Below are positions 43,023 to 54,005 of a stretch of 64,000 nt of DNA, in pieces (positions within the stretch are counted from its first letter, which is position 1; every line of letters begins with the position of its first letter). A program made the position numbers and the translations under genes. The notes beneath the pieces are model-generated. The model had not been told where the DNA came from, did not search any database, and saw only the letters and a program-made list of their open reading frames with translations. The stretch comes from Pseudomonas sp. StFLB209 (lineage in GTDB: Bacteria; Pseudomonadota; Gammaproteobacteria; Pseudomonadales; Pseudomonadaceae): the NCBI RefSeq assembly GCF_000829415.1, contig NZ_AP014637.1, forward strand, positions 5,411,001-5,475,000, written 5' to 3'.

Positions 43023-45398
43023 TCAGGCCTGATCCTGACCTTCCGCGAGGAAGAACCAGGTCTCCAGTACCGAATCAGGGTTGAGCGAAACACTCTCGAT
43101 GCCCTGCTCCATCAGCCAGCGGGCCAGATCCGGGTGGTCCGAAGGACCCTGACCGCAGATGCCGATGTACTTGCCAGCCTTGTTACAGGCCTGGATAGCA
43201 TTGGACAGCAGCTTCTTGACCGCCGGATTGCGCTCGTCGAACAGGTGCGCGATGACGCCGGAGTCACGGTCCAGGCCCAGGGTCAACTGGGTCAGGTCGT
43301 TGGAGCCGATCGAGAAACCATCGAAATACTCAAGAAACTCCTCGGCAAGAATGGCGTTGGATGGCAGCTCGCACATCATGATGATGCGCAGGCCGTTCTC
43401 GCCACGCTTGAGGCCATTGGCCGCCAGCAGCTCGATCACCTGGCTGGCTTCGCCCAGGGTACGGACGAACGGCACCATGATCTCGACGTTGGTCAGGCCC
43501 ATGTCTTCACGCACGCGCTTGAGGGCACGGCACTCCAGCTCGAAGCAGTCGCGGAAGTTCTCGCTGATGTAGCGCGAAGCACCACGGAAGCCCAGCATCG
43601 GGTTCTCTTCTTCAGGCTCGTAAAGCTTGCCGCCGATCAGGTTGGCGTACTCGTTGGACTTGAAGTCCGACAGGCGCACGATGACCTTTTTCGGGGTAAA
43701 GGCGGCGGCCAGGGTGCTGATGCCTTCAACCAGCTTGTCGACGTAGAAGCTCACCGGGTCGCTGTAGCCCGCTACCCGCTTGTCGACGCTGTCCTTGATG
43801 TCGGCCGGCAGGTCGGCATAGTTGAGCAACGCCTTGGGGTGCACGCCGATCATGCGGTTGATGATGAACTCCAGACGCGCCAGGCCCACACCTTCGTTAG
43901 GCAACTGAGCGAAGTCAAAGGCACGGTCGGGGTTACCGACGTTCATCATGATCTTGAACGGCAGCTCAGGCATGGCATCGACCGAGTTGGTCTTGATGTC
44001 AAAGCCCAGTTCGCCTTCGAAGATAAAGCCGGTATCGCCCTCGGCGCAGGAAACGGTCACGCCCTGGCCTTCCTTGAGCAGTTGGGTCGCGTTGCCGCAA
44101 CCGACCACTGCCGGAATACCCAGCTCACGAGCGATGATCGCCGCGTGGCAGGTACGGCCACCACGGTTGGTGACGATGGCGCTGGCGCGCTTCATCACCG
44201 GCTCCCAGTCCGGGTCGGTCATGTCGGAAACCAGCACGTCACCGACCTGAACCCGATCCATCTCGGAGACATCCTTGATGATCCGCACCTTGCCGGCACC
44301 GATGCGCTGGCCAATGGCACGGCCTTCGACCAGCACGTTGCCTTTTTCCTGAAGCAGGTAGCGCTCCATGACGTTGGCGTTGCTGCGGCTCTTCACGGTC
44401 TCGGGACGCGCCTGGACGATATACAGCTTGCCGTCGTCACCGTCCTTGGCCCACTCGATGTCCATCGGCGCCTTGTAGTGCTTCTCGATGATCACCGCCT
44501 GTTTGGCCAGCTCGGTGACTTCGGCTTCGGTCAGGCAGAAACGGGCACGATCAGCGGCATCGACGTCAACGGTTTTCACCGAACGGCCGGCCTTGGCTTC
44601 ATCGCCGTAGACCATCTTGATCGCTTTGCTGCCCAGATTGCGGCGCAGCAACGCAGGCCGGCCAGCGGCCAGGGTGTCTTTGTGGACGTAGAACTCGTCA
44701 GGGTTGACCGCCCCCTGCACCACGGTTTCACCCAGGCCGTAAGCGCCGGTAATGAACACCACGTCACGGAATCCGGATTCGGTATCGAGGGTGAACATCA
44801 CCCCGGCGGTACCGGTTTCCGAACGGACCATGCGCTGCACGCCAGCCGACAGCGCGACCAGCTTGTGGTCAAAGCCCTGGTGGACGCGGTAGGAAATGGC
44901 CCGGTCGTTGAACAGCGAGGCGAAAACTTCCTTGGCCGCACGGATCACGTTGTCCACGCCACGGATGTTGAGGAAGGTTTCCTGCTGGCCGGCGAACGAC
45001 GCGTCAGGCAAGTCTTCAGCGGTGGCCGAAGAACGCACGGCCACGGCCAGGTTGGGGTTACCGGCCGACAGGGCAGCGAAAGCCTCACGGATTTCAGTGT
45101 TCAGGCGCTCGGGGAATTCGGCTTCCATGATCCATTGGCGAATCTGGGCACCAGTTTTGGCCAGGGCATTGACGTCATCGACGTCCAAAGCATCCAGAGC
45201 AGCGTGGATCTGATCGTTCAGACCACTCTGCTCAAGGAAATCACGGTAGGCCTGGGCCGTGGTGGCAAAGCCACCAGGTACCGAAACGCCAGCACCGGCG
45301 AGGTTGCTGATCATTTCGCCTAGGGATGCGTTCTTGCCTCCCACGTGCTCCACATCATGGACGCCGAGCTTATCGAGGGAAACTACGTACTCTACCAA
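43023..45398 (-). CDS. ppsA: phosphoenolpyruvate synthase
   Basis: PpsA makes phosphoenolpyruvate from pyruvate and ATP (AMP + Pi) for gluconeogenesis. It has 791 residues in three parts: the N-terminal ATP-binding domain ([34 protein letters not shown]), the swivelling phosphohistidine domain with [20 protein letters not shown] (catalytic His about residue 420) and the C-terminal PEP-binding barrel ([20 protein letters not shown] and [12 protein letters not shown]). The start is TTG at 45398, fixed by GGAGAG six bases upstream, which gives the usual length; upstream ATGs would add an unrelated tail. It is divergent from ppsR, its regulator. Confidence 0.96.
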   Translation of the reverse strand: MVEYVVSLDKLGVHDVEHVGGKNASLGEMISNLAGAGVSVPGGFATTAQAYRDFLEQSGLNDQIHAALDALDVDDVNALAKTGAQIRQWIMEAEFPERLNTEIREAFAALSAGNPNLAVAVRSSATAEDLPDASFAGQQETFLNIRGVDNVIRAAKEVFASLFNDRAISYRVHQGFDHKLVALSAGVQRMVRSETGTAGVMFTLDTESGFRDVVFITGAYGLGETVVQGAVNPDEFYVHKDTLAAGRPALLRRNLGSKAIKMVYGDEAKAGRSVKTVDVDAADRARFCLTEAEVTELAKQAVIIEKHYKAPMDIEWAKDGDDGKLYIVQARPETVKSRSNANVMERYLLQEKGNVLVEGRAIGQRIGAGKVRIIKDVSEMDRVQVGDVLVSDMTDPDWEPVMKRASAIVTNRGGRTCHAAIIARELGIPAVVGCGNATQLLKEGQGVTVSCAEGDTGFIFEGELGFDIKTNSVDAMPELPFKIMMNVGNPDRAFDFAQLPNEGVGLARLEFIINRMIGVHPKALLNYADLPADIKDSVDKRVAGYSDPVSFYVDKLVEGISTLAAAFTPKKVIVRLSDFKSNEYANLIGGKLYEPEEENPMLGFRGASRYISENFRDCFELECRALKRVREDMGLTNVEIMVPFVRTLGEASQVIELLAANGLKRGENGLRIIMMCELPSNAILAEEFLEYFDGFSIGSNDLTQLTLGLDRDSGVIAHLFDERNPAVKKLLSNAIQACNKAGKYIGICGQGPSDHPDLARWLMEQGIESVSLNPDSVLETWFFLAEGQDQA

Positions 45399-45557
45399 GG
45401 TGATCTCTCCACTAACTGTTATGCGTTGTTCGGAAAAGCTCATGTGCCCGGGCGCTTGTGGCCCAAGCCTGGAAAAAGCGAGAATGCGGGCCATCAGGGC
45501 CAGCAAACGCGCCTATCATATCCAAGAATCGTCATCAGCTTAAGGCTAACGTCGCAA

Positions 45558-46376
45558 ATGAAACGATCCGCGTTCTTTATCTCCGACGGCACAGGCATCA
45601 CCGCCGAGACCCTGGGGCAAAGCCTGTTGGCGCAATTTGAAAACACGCCGTTCAACAAGTTCACCCGGCCGTATATCGACAGCGTCGAAAAAGCCCGGGC
45701 CATGGTCCTGCAAATCAATCAGGCCGCTGAACGCGACGAAGCCCGACCGATCATTTTCGACACCATCGTCAACCAGGAAATACGCGAGATTCTGGCCACC
45801 TCAAATGGCTTCATGATCGACATTTTCTCGACCTTTCTCGCCCCGCTGGAACAAGAGCTTAGTTCACACTCCTCGTACTCGGTGGGCAAGTCGCACTCCA
45901 TTGGTCAACACTCCAATTACATGGAACGCATCGAGGCGGTGAACTTCGCGCTCGACAACGACGACGGCGCCCGCACGCATTATTACGACAAGGCCGACAT
46001 CATTCTGGTGGGCGTGTCGCGCTGCGGTAAAACCCCGACGTGCCTGTACATGGCCATGCAGTTCGGTATCCGCGCAGCCAACTATCCGCTGACCGAAGAC
46101 GACATGGAGCGCCTGCAGCTGCCCGCCGCACTGAAGAACCATCGCAACAAGCTGTTCGGCCTGACCATCGACCCTGACCGGCTGACTGCAATCCGCCATG
46201 AACGCAAACCCAACAGCCGTTATGCCAGCTACGCACAGTGCGAGTTTGAAGTGCGCGAAGTCGAGAACCTGTTCCGCCGTGAAAACATCCCGAACCTCAA
46301 CTCCACGCACTTCTCTGTGGAAGAGATCTCGGCCAAGGTGCTGGTGGAAAAAGGCGTTGAAAGACGCTTCAAGTAA
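45558..46376 (+). CDS. ppsR: PEP synthase regulatory protein (pyruvate, phosphate dikinase-type kinase/phosphotransferase)
   Basis: This 272-residue protein is the bifunctional ADP-dependent kinase and Pi-dependent phosphorylase that switches PpsA off and on. It starts [20 protein letters not shown], the N-terminal signature, and has the P-loop [19 protein letters not shown] at about residue 152 and [15 protein letters not shown] [17 protein letters not shown] at the end. It lies head to head with ppsA with 159 bases between the starts, which must hold both promoters. ATG 45558 is chosen although the frame is open into ppsA. Confidence 0.95.
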   Translation: MKRSAFFISDGTGITAETLGQSLLAQFENTPFNKFTRPYIDSVEKARAMVLQINQAAERDEARPIIFDTIVNQEIREILATSNGFMIDIFSTFLAPLEQELSSHSSYSVGKSHSIGQHSNYMERIEAVNFALDNDDGARTHYYDKADIILVGVSRCGKTPTCLYMAMQFGIRAANYPLTEDDMERLQLPAALKNHRNKLFGLTIDPDRLTAIRHERKPNSRYASYAQCEFEVREVENLFRRENIPNLNSTHFSVEEISAKVLVEKGVERRFK

Positions 46377-46513
46377 GCAATGGGCGCGACACTATGCCGC
46401 AACCGGCGAGTCACTCTGATATTCCTGCCAGGAATGGCGGCATAGAAATTCAGAATTTTATTAATAGGTGACGCTCGCTTAGTGTGGACTCCCAAGTCAT
46501 AAGGAGATGCCCC

Positions 46514-47149
46514 GTGAGCGACGACCACCTGCTGCTACATGTCGACAGCCACTACACCAGCCCATGGGCTTTGGCCGTTTTCGTGACATTGCGTGAGAAG
46601 CATCTGCCCTTCTCGTTGCGCACACTCGACCTGGACCGCGGCGACCATCAGGCGCCAGACTACATAGACCTGTCGCTGACCCGCCGCGTCCCGACCCTGG
46701 TGCAGGGCGACTTTGCGCTCTCGGAATCCTCGGCAGTCATTGAGTACCTGGAAGACAGCTTCGCTGAACACCCGGTATTGCCCACCGATCGTCAGTTGCG
46801 TGCCAGGGCACGGCAGATTCAGGCCTGGCTGCGCAGTGACCTGCTGCCCATTCGTCAGGAGCGCTCGACCCTGGTGGTGTTCTACGGCCAGAAGGTCGCG
46901 GCCCCGTTGTCAGCCAATGCGCAGGCTGCGGCCGACAAGCTGATCAAGGCCGCCCAGAGCCTGCTGGCCGATGGCCGGGATTATCTGTTCGGAAACTGGT
47001 CGATTGTCGACGTGGAATTGGCAGTCACCCTCAACCGCCTGATCCTTAACGGCGACCCGGTGCCTCAGGCGCTGGTGGAGTACACCAGCCGCCAGTGGCA
47101 GCATCCGGCTGTGCAGGAGTGGCTCAACCTGCAGCGGCCCGCGCTGTAG
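46514..47149 (+). CDS. glutathione S-transferase family protein
   Basis: This 211-residue cytosolic protein has an N-terminal thioredoxin-like domain (YTSPWALAVFVTLREKHLPF; RRVPTLVQGDFALSESSAVI with the glutathione-binding cis-Pro/ES pair) and an all-helical C-terminal domain (about 90-205). The active residue in the first loop would be Ser in YTSPW. The start is GTG at 46514 with AAGGAG nine bases upstream. It converges on prpF with 21 bases between stops and is not part of the prp operon. The substrate is unknown. It is close to the YfcF type in length and N-terminus. Confidence 0.88.
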   Translation: MSDDHLLLHVDSHYTSPWALAVFVTLREKHLPFSLRTLDLDRGDHQAPDYIDLSLTRRVPTLVQGDFALSESSAVIEYLEDSFAEHPVLPTDRQLRARARQIQAWLRSDLLPIRQERSTLVVFYGQKVAAPLSANAQAAADKLIKAAQSLLADGRDYLFGNWSIVDVELAVTLNRLILNGDPVPQALVEYTSRQWQHPAVQEWLNLQRPAL

Positions 47150-47170
47150 CGGCTGCCAGGCTTGCGCGAC

Positions 47171-48361
47171 TTAAGCCGCTCCCGCCGGCACCCGCACCCA
47201 GCCTTCCATCAACACCCTCGCGCTGCGGCTCATGATGGCCTTGGTCACCTGCCACTGGCCGTCGACCTCGACAGCCTCGGCACCGACCCGCAAGGTGCCG
47301 GACGGATGACCGAAACGCACCGCCTGGCGCGGCTGGCCGCCGGCGGCCAGGTTCACCAGGGTGCCGGGCACCGCCGCTGCGGTGCCGATGGCCACGGCCG
47401 CAGTGCCCATCATCGCGTGGTGCAGCTTGCCCATCGACACGGCCCGCACCAGCAGGTCGATGTCCTGGGCGCGGACGGTTTTACCACTGGAGGCGCTGTA
47501 GTCCGCCGGCGGTGCCACGAAAGCCACCTTGGGGGTGTGCTGGCGCTGCGCCGCTTCGCTGAGCTGACTGATCAGGCCCATGCGCAGCGCGCCTTCGGCA
47601 CGGATGCTTTCCAGCAACGCCAGAGCCTTGGGGTCAGCGTTGATATCGACCTGCAACTCGGTGCCGCTGTAGCCCAGATCCTGGGCATTGATGAACACCG
47701 TGGGAATACCGGCGTTGATCAAGGTGGCGTTAAGACTGCCCAGCCCCGGAATCTGCAACTCGTCGACCCGGTTACCGGTGGGAAACATCGAACCGCCCTC
47801 GCCGTCTTCATCGGCGGCCGGATCGAGAAACTCCAGCTGCACCTCAGCCGCCGGGAAGGTAACCCCATCGAGTTCGAAGTCACCGGTTTCCTGCACCAGG
47901 CCTGCGCTGATCGGAATATGGGCAATGATGGTCTTGCCAATATTGGCCTGCCAGATCCGCACGATGGCCACGCCGTCATGGGGGATACGGCCCGGCTCGA
48001 CCAGCCCGCTGCTGATCGCGAAGGCCCCCACCGCAGCAGAAAGATTGCCGCAGTTACCGCTCCAGTCGACGAAGGGTTTGTCGATCGCCACCTGACCGAA
48101 CAGGTAATCGACGTCGTGGCCCTCGCGCTGGCTGCGCGAGAGGATCACCGTCTTGCTGGTGCTGGAGGTCGCCCCGCCCATGCCGTCGATCTGTTTTTCA
48201 TAGGGGTCGGGGCTGCCGATTACCCGCAGCAGCAGCGCGTCGCGGGCCGGCCCTGCCACCTGCGCCGCTTGCGGCAGGTCATCAAGGACGAAAAACACCC
48301 CCTTGCTGGTGCCGCCGCGCATGTAGGTGGCGGGAATTCTGAGTTGCGCCGGATGAGCCAT
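47171..48361 (-). CDS. prpF: 2-methylaconitate cis-trans isomerase
   Basis: PrpF isomerises the 2-methylaconitate made by AcnD so that methylisocitrate can be formed; both are needed where PrpD is not used. The 396 residues begin MAHPAQLRIPATYMRGGTSK, the conserved N-terminus with the RGGTSKG motif, and have GSPDPYEKQIDGMGGATSST with KTVILSRS and the SGNCGNLSAAVGAFAI motif (Cys). ATG 48361 follows AGGAGA. It is the last gene of the methylcitrate operon, 55 bases after acnD. Confidence 0.95.
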   Translation of the reverse strand: MAHPAQLRIPATYMRGGTSKGVFFVLDDLPQAAQVAGPARDALLLRVIGSPDPYEKQIDGMGGATSSTSKTVILSRSQREGHDVDYLFGQVAIDKPFVDWSGNCGNLSAAVGAFAISSGLVEPGRIPHDGVAIVRIWQANIGKTIIAHIPISAGLVQETGDFELDGVTFPAAEVQLEFLDPAADEDGEGGSMFPTGNRVDELQIPGLGSLNATLINAGIPTVFINAQDLGYSGTELQVDINADPKALALLESIRAEGALRMGLISQLSEAAQRQHTPKVAFVAPPADYSASSGKTVRAQDIDLLVRAVSMGKLHHAMMGTAAVAIGTAAAVPGTLVNLAAGGQPRQAVRFGHPSGTLRVGAEAVEVDGQWQVTKAIMSRSARVLMEGWVRVPAGAA

Positions 48362-48416
48362 CAACAGGTCTCCTGAAATCGTGGCGGAATTGTCCGCGAA
48401 ACATTACAACCGGGCA

Positions 48417-51002
48417 TCAAGCCACCTCGCCGGCCAGGAAATCCTGGGCAAAACGCTGCAATACCCCGCCTGCCTCATAGATCGACACTTCTTCAGCGGT
48501 ATCCAGACGACAGGTCATCGGCACCTCAAGGCGCTCGCCGTTACGCCGGGTAATCACCAGGGTAAGGGTCGCCCGCGGCGTACGCTCACCCACCACGTCG
48601 AACACTTCAGAACCGTCGATGCCCAGGGTCAGACGGTTGGTGCCGGGTTTGAACTCCAGCGGCAGCACCCCCATACCCACCAGGTTGGTGCGGTGGATAC
48701 GCTCGAAACCCTCGGCTGCGATGGCCTCGACGCCAGCCAGGCGCACCCCCTTGGCGGCCCAGTCGCGAGACGAGCCCTGACCATAGTCGGCGCCGGCGAT
48801 GATGATCAACGGCTGCTTGCGCTGCATGTAGGTTTCGATGGCCTCCCACATGCGGGTGACCTGGCCTTGCGGCTCGATACGCGCCAGCGAGCCTTTCTGG
48901 ACCTTGCCGTCCACCACCGCCATTTCGTTGACCAGTTGCGGGTTGGCGAACGTTGCCCGCTGCGCGGTCAGGTGATCGCCGCGGTGCGTCGCATAAGAGT
49001 TGAAGTCCTCTTCCGGCAGGCCCATTTTCGCCAGATATTCACCCGCCGCGCTGCTGGCCATAATGGCGTTGGACGGCGACAGGTGGTCGGTGGTGATGTT
49101 GTCAGGCAACACCGCCAGCGGGCGCATGCCCTTAAGGGTGCGTTCGCCGGCCAGCGCCCCCTCCCAGTAAGGCGGGCGACGAATATAGGTACTCATCGGC
49201 CGCCAGTCGTACAACGGCGCGACTGCGGTTTGATCCGCCTCAATGGCGAACATCGGGATGTAGACCTGGCGGAACTGCTCGGGTTTGACCGAGGCACGCA
49301 CCACAGCGTCGATTTCCTCGTCGCTGGGCCAGATGTCCTTGAGGCGAATGTCCTTGCCGTCGGCCACCCCCAGCACGTCGTTCTCGATATCGAAACGGAT
49401 CGTCCCGGCGATGGCATAGGCAACCACCAGCGGCGGCGACGCCAGAAAGGCCTGCTTTGCGTAAGGGTGGATACGCCCGTCAAAGTTGCGATTGCCGGAC
49501 AACACCGCCGTGGCATACAGGTCACGGTCAATGATTTCCTGCTGGATCTGCGGCTCCAGCGCACCGGACATACCATTGCAAGTGGTGCAGGCAAACGCCA
49601 CCACGCCAAAACCGAGTTGCTCCAGTTCGGATGTGAGCCCGGCCTCGTCCAGATACAGCGCCACTGTTTTGGAGCCCGGCGCCAGGGAGGATTTGACCCA
49701 CGGTTTGCGGGTCAGCCCCAGCCGGTTGGCGTTACGCGCCAGCAGCCCGGCCGCGATGACATTGCGCGGGTTGCTGGTATTGGTGCAACTGGTGATCGCG
49801 GCGATGATCACCGCGCCATCGGGCATCTGCCCCGGCACTTGCTGCCAGGCACTGGCAATACCCTTGGCGGCCAGATCAGTGGTCGCGACCCACGCATGAG
49901 GGTTGGAGGGGCCGGCCATGCTGCGCACCACACTGGACAAATCGAAGCTCAATACCCGCTCGTACTGCACCTCGGCCAGGCTGTCGGACCACAGGCCGGC
50001 AATCTTCGCGTAGTGCTCGACCAGTTGCACTTGCTGTTCTTCACGCCCCGTGAGGCGCAAATAGTCCAGCGTCTGCTGATCGATGGAGAACATCGCAGCG
50101 GTGGCGCCATATTCCGGTGCCATATTGGAGATGGTCGCGCGGTCGCCCAGCGTCAGGCTGGAGGCACCGGCGCCGTAAAATTCCAGGTACGCACCGACCA
50201 CCTTTTGCTGGCGCAGGTATTGGGTCAGGGCCAGCACCACATCGGTGGCAGTAATGCCCGGCTGACGGCTGCCAGTCAGTTCGACACCGATGATGTCCGG
50301 CAAGCGCATCCATGACGCACGGCCCAGCATCACATTCTCGGCCTCCAGACCACCGACGCCAATGGCGATCACCCCCAGGGCATCGACGTGCGGCGTGTGG
50401 CTGTCGGTGCCGACCAGGGTGTCGGGGAACGCCACACCGTCAAGCACCTGCACCACCGGCGACATTTTCTCCAGATTGATCTGGTGCATGATGCCGTTGC
50501 CGGGCGGGATCACCTCGACGTTCTTGAACGCCTTTTTGGTCCAGTCAATGAAGTGGAAGCGATCCTCGTTGCGGCGGTCCTCGATGGCACGGTTCTTTTC
50601 GAACGCCTGCGGGTCATAGCCGCCGCATTCCACGGCCAGCGAATGGTCGACGATCAGTTGCACCGGCACCACCGGGTTGACCCGCGCCGGGTCACCGCCC
50701 TGATCAGCGATCGCATCGCGCAGCCCGGCCAGATCCACCAGTGCGGTCTGGCCGAGGATGTCATGACACACCACCCGTGCCGGGAACCACGGGAAATCCA
50801 GGTCGCGGCGACGCTCGATCAATTGGCTCAATGACGCACGGAGGCTGGCTGGCGCGCAGCGGCGCAGCAGGTTTTCTGCCAGCACCCGCGAGGTGTATGG
50901 CAGCCCCGCCCAGGCACCGGGGCTGATGGCCTCCACCGCTTCACGGGCATCGAAATACTCGAGCGCGGTGCCAGGCAGAGGTTTGCGGTATTGAAGATTC
51001 AT
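48417..51002 (-). CDS. acnD: Fe/S-dependent 2-methylisocitrate dehydratase AcnD
   Basis: AcnD dehydrates 2-methylcitrate to 2-methylaconitate in propionate catabolism. It is a 861-residue aconitase-family enzyme. The 4Fe-4S cysteines are visible as ITSCTNTSNPRNV and ACTTCNGMSGAL, and the substrate-binding VGTDSHTPHVDALGVIAIG and TDHLSPSNAI are intact. The C-terminal swivel domain contains GADYGQGSSRDWAAKGVRLA. It is encoded between prpC and prpF. A short hairpin (GGGAGGC/GCCTCCC) lies in the 65-base gap after prpC. Confidence 0.96.
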   Translation of the reverse strand: MNLQYRKPLPGTALEYFDAREAVEAISPGAWAGLPYTSRVLAENLLRRCAPASLRASLSQLIERRRDLDFPWFPARVVCHDILGQTALVDLAGLRDAIADQGGDPARVNPVVPVQLIVDHSLAVECGGYDPQAFEKNRAIEDRRNEDRFHFIDWTKKAFKNVEVIPPGNGIMHQINLEKMSPVVQVLDGVAFPDTLVGTDSHTPHVDALGVIAIGVGGLEAENVMLGRASWMRLPDIIGVELTGSRQPGITATDVVLALTQYLRQQKVVGAYLEFYGAGASSLTLGDRATISNMAPEYGATAAMFSIDQQTLDYLRLTGREEQQVQLVEHYAKIAGLWSDSLAEVQYERVLSFDLSSVVRSMAGPSNPHAWVATTDLAAKGIASAWQQVPGQMPDGAVIIAAITSCTNTSNPRNVIAAGLLARNANRLGLTRKPWVKSSLAPGSKTVALYLDEAGLTSELEQLGFGVVAFACTTCNGMSGALEPQIQQEIIDRDLYATAVLSGNRNFDGRIHPYAKQAFLASPPLVVAYAIAGTIRFDIENDVLGVADGKDIRLKDIWPSDEEIDAVVRASVKPEQFRQVYIPMFAIEADQTAVAPLYDWRPMSTYIRRPPYWEGALAGERTLKGMRPLAVLPDNITTDHLSPSNAIMASSAAGEYLAKMGLPEEDFNSYATHRGDHLTAQRATFANPQLVNEMAVVDGKVQKGSLARIEPQGQVTRMWEAIETYMQRKQPLIIIAGADYGQGSSRDWAAKGVRLAGVEAIAAEGFERIHRTNLVGMGVLPLEFKPGTNRLTLGIDGSEVFDVVGERTPRATLTLVITRRNGERLEVPMTCRLDTAEEVSIYEAGGVLQRFAQDFLAGEVA

Positions 51003-51067
51003 GGGGCGCAGACTCGGTCACGGTAGGATTTAAGGGTGGGAGGCTCATGGTTGGCCTCCCTGCCCGT

Positions 51068-52195
51068 TCAGCGTTGCTCCAGCGCCACGAAAGGCCGCTG
51101 CGCGACGCCGATATATTCCGCGCTGGGGCGGATGATGCGGTTATTGGCCCGCTGCTCGAACACATGCGCGGCCCAGCCAGTCAGCCGCGAGCAGACGAAG
51201 ATCGGCGTGAACAGCTTGGTCGGGATACCCATGAAGTGGTACGCCGAAGCATGGTAGAAGTCGGCGTTGGGGAACAGCTTCTTCTCGTCCCACATGACCT
51301 TGTCAATGGCCTCGGACACCGGGAACAGCACGGTATCGCCTGCTTGCGCGGCCAGTTGCCGTGACCAGTCCTTGATCACCTCGTTGCGCGGATCCGAATC
51401 ACGGTAGATCGCATGGCCAAAGCCCATGATCTTTTCTTTACGGGCCAGCATGCCGAGCGTGCCTTCAGTGGCCTCTTCTGCCGAGCCAAAGCGCTGGATC
51501 ATTTCCATTGCAGCTTCGTTGGCACCGCCATGCAGCGGGCCACGCAACGTGCCGATCGCAGCCGTGACACAGGAGAACAGGTCCGACAGGGTCGAGGCAC
51601 ACACCCGAGCGGTAAAGGTCGAGGCATTGAATTCATGCTCGGCGTACAGAATCAACGAGACGTTCATCACTTTGCGATGCAGCTCGCTGGGGCTCTTGCC
51701 CGAGAGCAGACGCAGGAAATGGCTGGCCAGGTCCGGCTCATCGCTGCTGCAGTCGATGCGTTGAGCGTCGTGACTGAAGCGATACCAGTAGCACATGATC
51801 GCCGGAAAGGCCGCCAGCAGGCGGTCGGTGGCGGCGCGCTGCTGGTCGAAACCCTGCTCCGGCTCAAGGGTGCCGAGCATCGACGCGCCCGTGCGCATCA
51901 CATCCATCGGATGGGTGCTGGCCGGGATACGCTCAAGCACTTCTTTCAAGGCTTGCGGCAGGTCACGCAGTGTTTTCAGGCGCTGCTGGTAATCGGCCAA
52001 CTGCGCCTGAGTCGGCAGTTCACCGTCCAGCAGCAGGTAAGCGACTTCCTCGAAACTGGCGCCTGCGGCCAGTTCACGTACATCGTAACCACGGTAGGTG
52101 AGCCCGGCGCCGGACTGGCCGACGGTGGACAGGGCAGTCTGGCCGGCGACCTGACCACGCAGGCCGGCGCCACTCAATACTTTTGCTTCAGCCAT
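51068..52195 (-). CDS. prpC: 2-methylcitrate synthase
   Basis: PrpC condenses propionyl-CoA with oxaloacetate. The 375 residues are the length of the short citrate-synthase type. Signature segments are GLTYRGYDVRELA near the N-terminus, GPLHGGANEAAMEMIQRFG (catalytic His), GFGHAIYRDSDPRNEVIKDW (second His) and FYHASAYHFMGIPTKLFTP with the catalytic Asp just before. It lies 200 bases after prpB; a REP pair fills that gap, which is long for this operon. Confidence 0.96.
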   Translation of the reverse strand: MAEAKVLSGAGLRGQVAGQTALSTVGQSGAGLTYRGYDVRELAAGASFEEVAYLLLDGELPTQAQLADYQQRLKTLRDLPQALKEVLERIPASTHPMDVMRTGASMLGTLEPEQGFDQQRAATDRLLAAFPAIMCYWYRFSHDAQRIDCSSDEPDLASHFLRLLSGKSPSELHRKVMNVSLILYAEHEFNASTFTARVCASTLSDLFSCVTAAIGTLRGPLHGGANEAAMEMIQRFGSAEEATEGTLGMLARKEKIMGFGHAIYRDSDPRNEVIKDWSRQLAAQAGDTVLFPVSEAIDKVMWDEKKLFPNADFYHASAYHFMGIPTKLFTPIFVCSRLTGWAAHVFEQRANNRIIRPSAEYIGVAQRPFVALEQR

Positions 52196-52264
52196 GACAT
52201 TCTCCGGTTATCTGTTTTTTCTGGGAATGGGCAATCTTTTCGGGTTGTTCACAGTCTTGCGACG

Positions 52265-52370
52265 ATCATCTGCAGGAGCGAGCTTGCTCGCGAAGGGGCC
52301 GCGAAAGCCACAGCATCTGCTGCATATGTGCCGCAGTCTTGGCTAGCAAGCCAGCTCCCACCGACGTACA
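52265..52370. repeat. REP pair between prpB and prpC
   Basis: GCAGGAGCGAGCTTGCTCGC and the opposed TAGCAAGCCAGCTCCCACCG enclose the core CAGCATCTGCTGCATATGTG, which resembles the core of the compound elements at 14170 and 16608 but without their outer inverted ends. Confidence 0.7.
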
Positions 52371-52395
52371 GACGCCTGACCGAGCTGTACCTGGT

Positions 52396-53289
52396 TCAGC
52401 CCTTCTTCTGGGCAAACAGCGCATCAAGCTTTTGCTCGAAGCGGTGGTAATCGATCGCGTCGTACAGCTCCATGCGGGTTTGCATGCTGTCGATCACGTT
52501 CTTCTGCGTGCCGTCGCGGCGGATGGCGTTAAATACGTTTTCTGCGGCCTTGTTCATCGCGCGGAACGCCGACAGCGGATAAAGCACCAGGCCTACGCCC
52601 ACCTCACGCAACTCGTCAGTGCTGAACAGCGGCGTGGCACCGAATTCGGTGATATTGGCCAGGATCGGCACGCCGACCCGGCTGGCGAACTGCTGATACA
52701 TGGAAAGCTCGGTGATCGCCTCCGGGAACACCATGTCGGCCCCGGCTTCAATGCAGGCCGCCGCGCGTTCCAGCGCCGCGTCCAGACCTTCAACCGCCAG
52801 CGCGTCGGTGCGTGCCATGATCACAAAGCTAGGATCGGTACGGGCATCCACTGCGGCCTTGATGCGGTCGACCATCTCCTGCTGGGAGACGATTTCCTTG
52901 TTGGGCCGGTGGCCGCAACGCTTGGCGCCGACCTGGTCCTCGATATGAATGCCGGCGGCACCGGCCTTGATCATCGAGCGTACGGTCCGCGCCACATTGA
53001 AGGCCGACGAGCCGAAGCCGGTGTCGGCATCCACCAGCAGCGGCAGATCGCAGACATCGGTGATACGCCGCACATCGATCAGCACGTCTTCAAGACCCGA
53101 AATCCCCAGATCCGGCAAGCCCAGCGAACCTGCCGCTACCCCGCCACCTGACAGATAAATAGCCTTGAACCCGGCGCGCTGGGCCAACAGGGCGTGGTTG
53201 GCGTTAATGGTGCCCACCACTTGCAGGGGCTGCTCGCTGGCCACTGCATCGCGCAGGCGCTGGCCGGGACTGGTATGGACGTGACTCAT
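52396..53289 (-). CDS. prpB: 2-methylisocitrate lyase
   Basis: PrpB splits 2-methylisocitrate into pyruvate and succinate, the last step of the methylcitrate cycle. The 297 residues show the isocitrate-lyase-superfamily features: [30 protein letters not shown] (metal site), [20 protein letters not shown] with the KRCGH catalytic signature, and FPEAITELS. Its ATG overlaps the prpR stop (ATGA), so it is translated with the regulator. A REP pair follows before prpC. Confidence 0.97.
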   Translation of the reverse strand: MSHVHTSPGQRLRDAVASEQPLQVVGTINANHALLAQRAGFKAIYLSGGGVAAGSLGLPDLGISGLEDVLIDVRRITDVCDLPLLVDADTGFGSSAFNVARTVRSMIKAGAAGIHIEDQVGAKRCGHRPNKEIVSQQEMVDRIKAAVDARTDPSFVIMARTDALAVEGLDAALERAAACIEAGADMVFPEAITELSMYQQFASRVGVPILANITEFGATPLFSTDELREVGVGLVLYPLSAFRAMNKAAENVFNAIRRDGTQKNVIDSMQTRMELYDAIDYHRFEQKLDALFAQKKG

Positions 53290-54005
53290 GCTTCACCTCG
53301 GTCGGGGGCGGCCTGGTAATGCCGCTCGATATTGCGTCGGGAGGCGCCGATATGGCGGCGCATCAAAAGTTCGGCCAGCTCGCCATCACGGTCGGCGATC
53401 GCATCGAGAATGCGATGATGCTCGGCAAAGGCCTGGCGGGGACGATTGGGTGTCGTGGAGAACTGAATGCGGTACATGCGCACCAACTGATACAGCTCGC
53501 CGCACAGCATCTGGCTCAGGGTCTGGTTGCCGCTGCCCTGAATGATCCGGTAGTGGAAATCAAAATCGCCCTCCTGCTGGTAGTAGCCCAGCCCGGCCTG
53601 GAACGCTGCGTCGTGCTCATGGGTATGCAGCACGTCGCGCAATTGCTGGATCTGCGCCTCGCTCATCCGCTCGGCCGCCAGCCGACAAGCCAACCCTTCC
53701 AGCGACTCACGGATCTGGTACAGCTCGATCATCTGCGCATGGGTAAGCGACACTACCCGCGCCCCGACGTGCGGCACCCGCACGACCAGCCGCTGGCCTT
53801 CGAGCCTGTGAATTGCCTCACGCAGCGGACCACGACTGATGCCGTAGGTGCGCGCCAGCTCCGGTTCAGAGATTTTGCTGCCGGGGGCGATTTCGCCGCT
53901 GACAATAGCGGCCTGGATACGCCGGAACACATTCTCGGAAAGTGTTTCAGTTTCTTGCCCGGCAGGTACGCCGGCTGGCGGCAACGGCTCAACCACATCC
54001 AGCAT
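53286..54005 (-). CDS. prpR: GntR-family (FadR/FCD-type) regulator of the methylcitrate operon
   Basis: The 239 residues have an N-terminal winged helix (about 20-85; [40 protein letters not shown]) and a C-terminal FCD effector domain (about 95-225; [36 protein letters not shown]). It is the first gene of the operon and overlaps prpB. Palindromic TTGTCGACA sites in its own promoter, one of them next to its start codon, suggest autoregulation. This is the GntR type, unrelated to the sigma-54-dependent PrpR of enterics. Confidence 0.9.
   Translation of the reverse strand: MLDVVEPLPPAGVPAGQETETLSENVFRRIQAAIVSGEIAPGSKISEPELARTYGISRGPLREAIHRLEGQRLVVRVPHVGARVVSLTHAQMIELYQIRESLEGLACRLAAERMSEAQIQQLRDVLHTHEHDAAFQAGLGYYQQEGDFDFHYRIIQGSGNQTLSQMLCGELYQLVRMYRIQFSTTPNRPRQAFAEHHRILDAIADRDGELAELLMRRHIGASRRNIERHYQAAPDRGEA

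Noticed and set aside
43002..45323. 773-codon open frame on the plus strand
   Set aside because: It is exactly antisense to ppsA, whose motifs are all intact. High GC with biased third positions opens such frames.
48381..50315. 644-codon open frame on the plus strand
   Set aside because: Antisense to acnD; composition rich in His, Gln, Arg and Gly without any recognisable domain.
53286..54005. prpR as the sigma-54-dependent activator known from enteric bacteria
   Set aside because: The protein is a 239-residue GntR/FCD regulator without an AAA+ domain.
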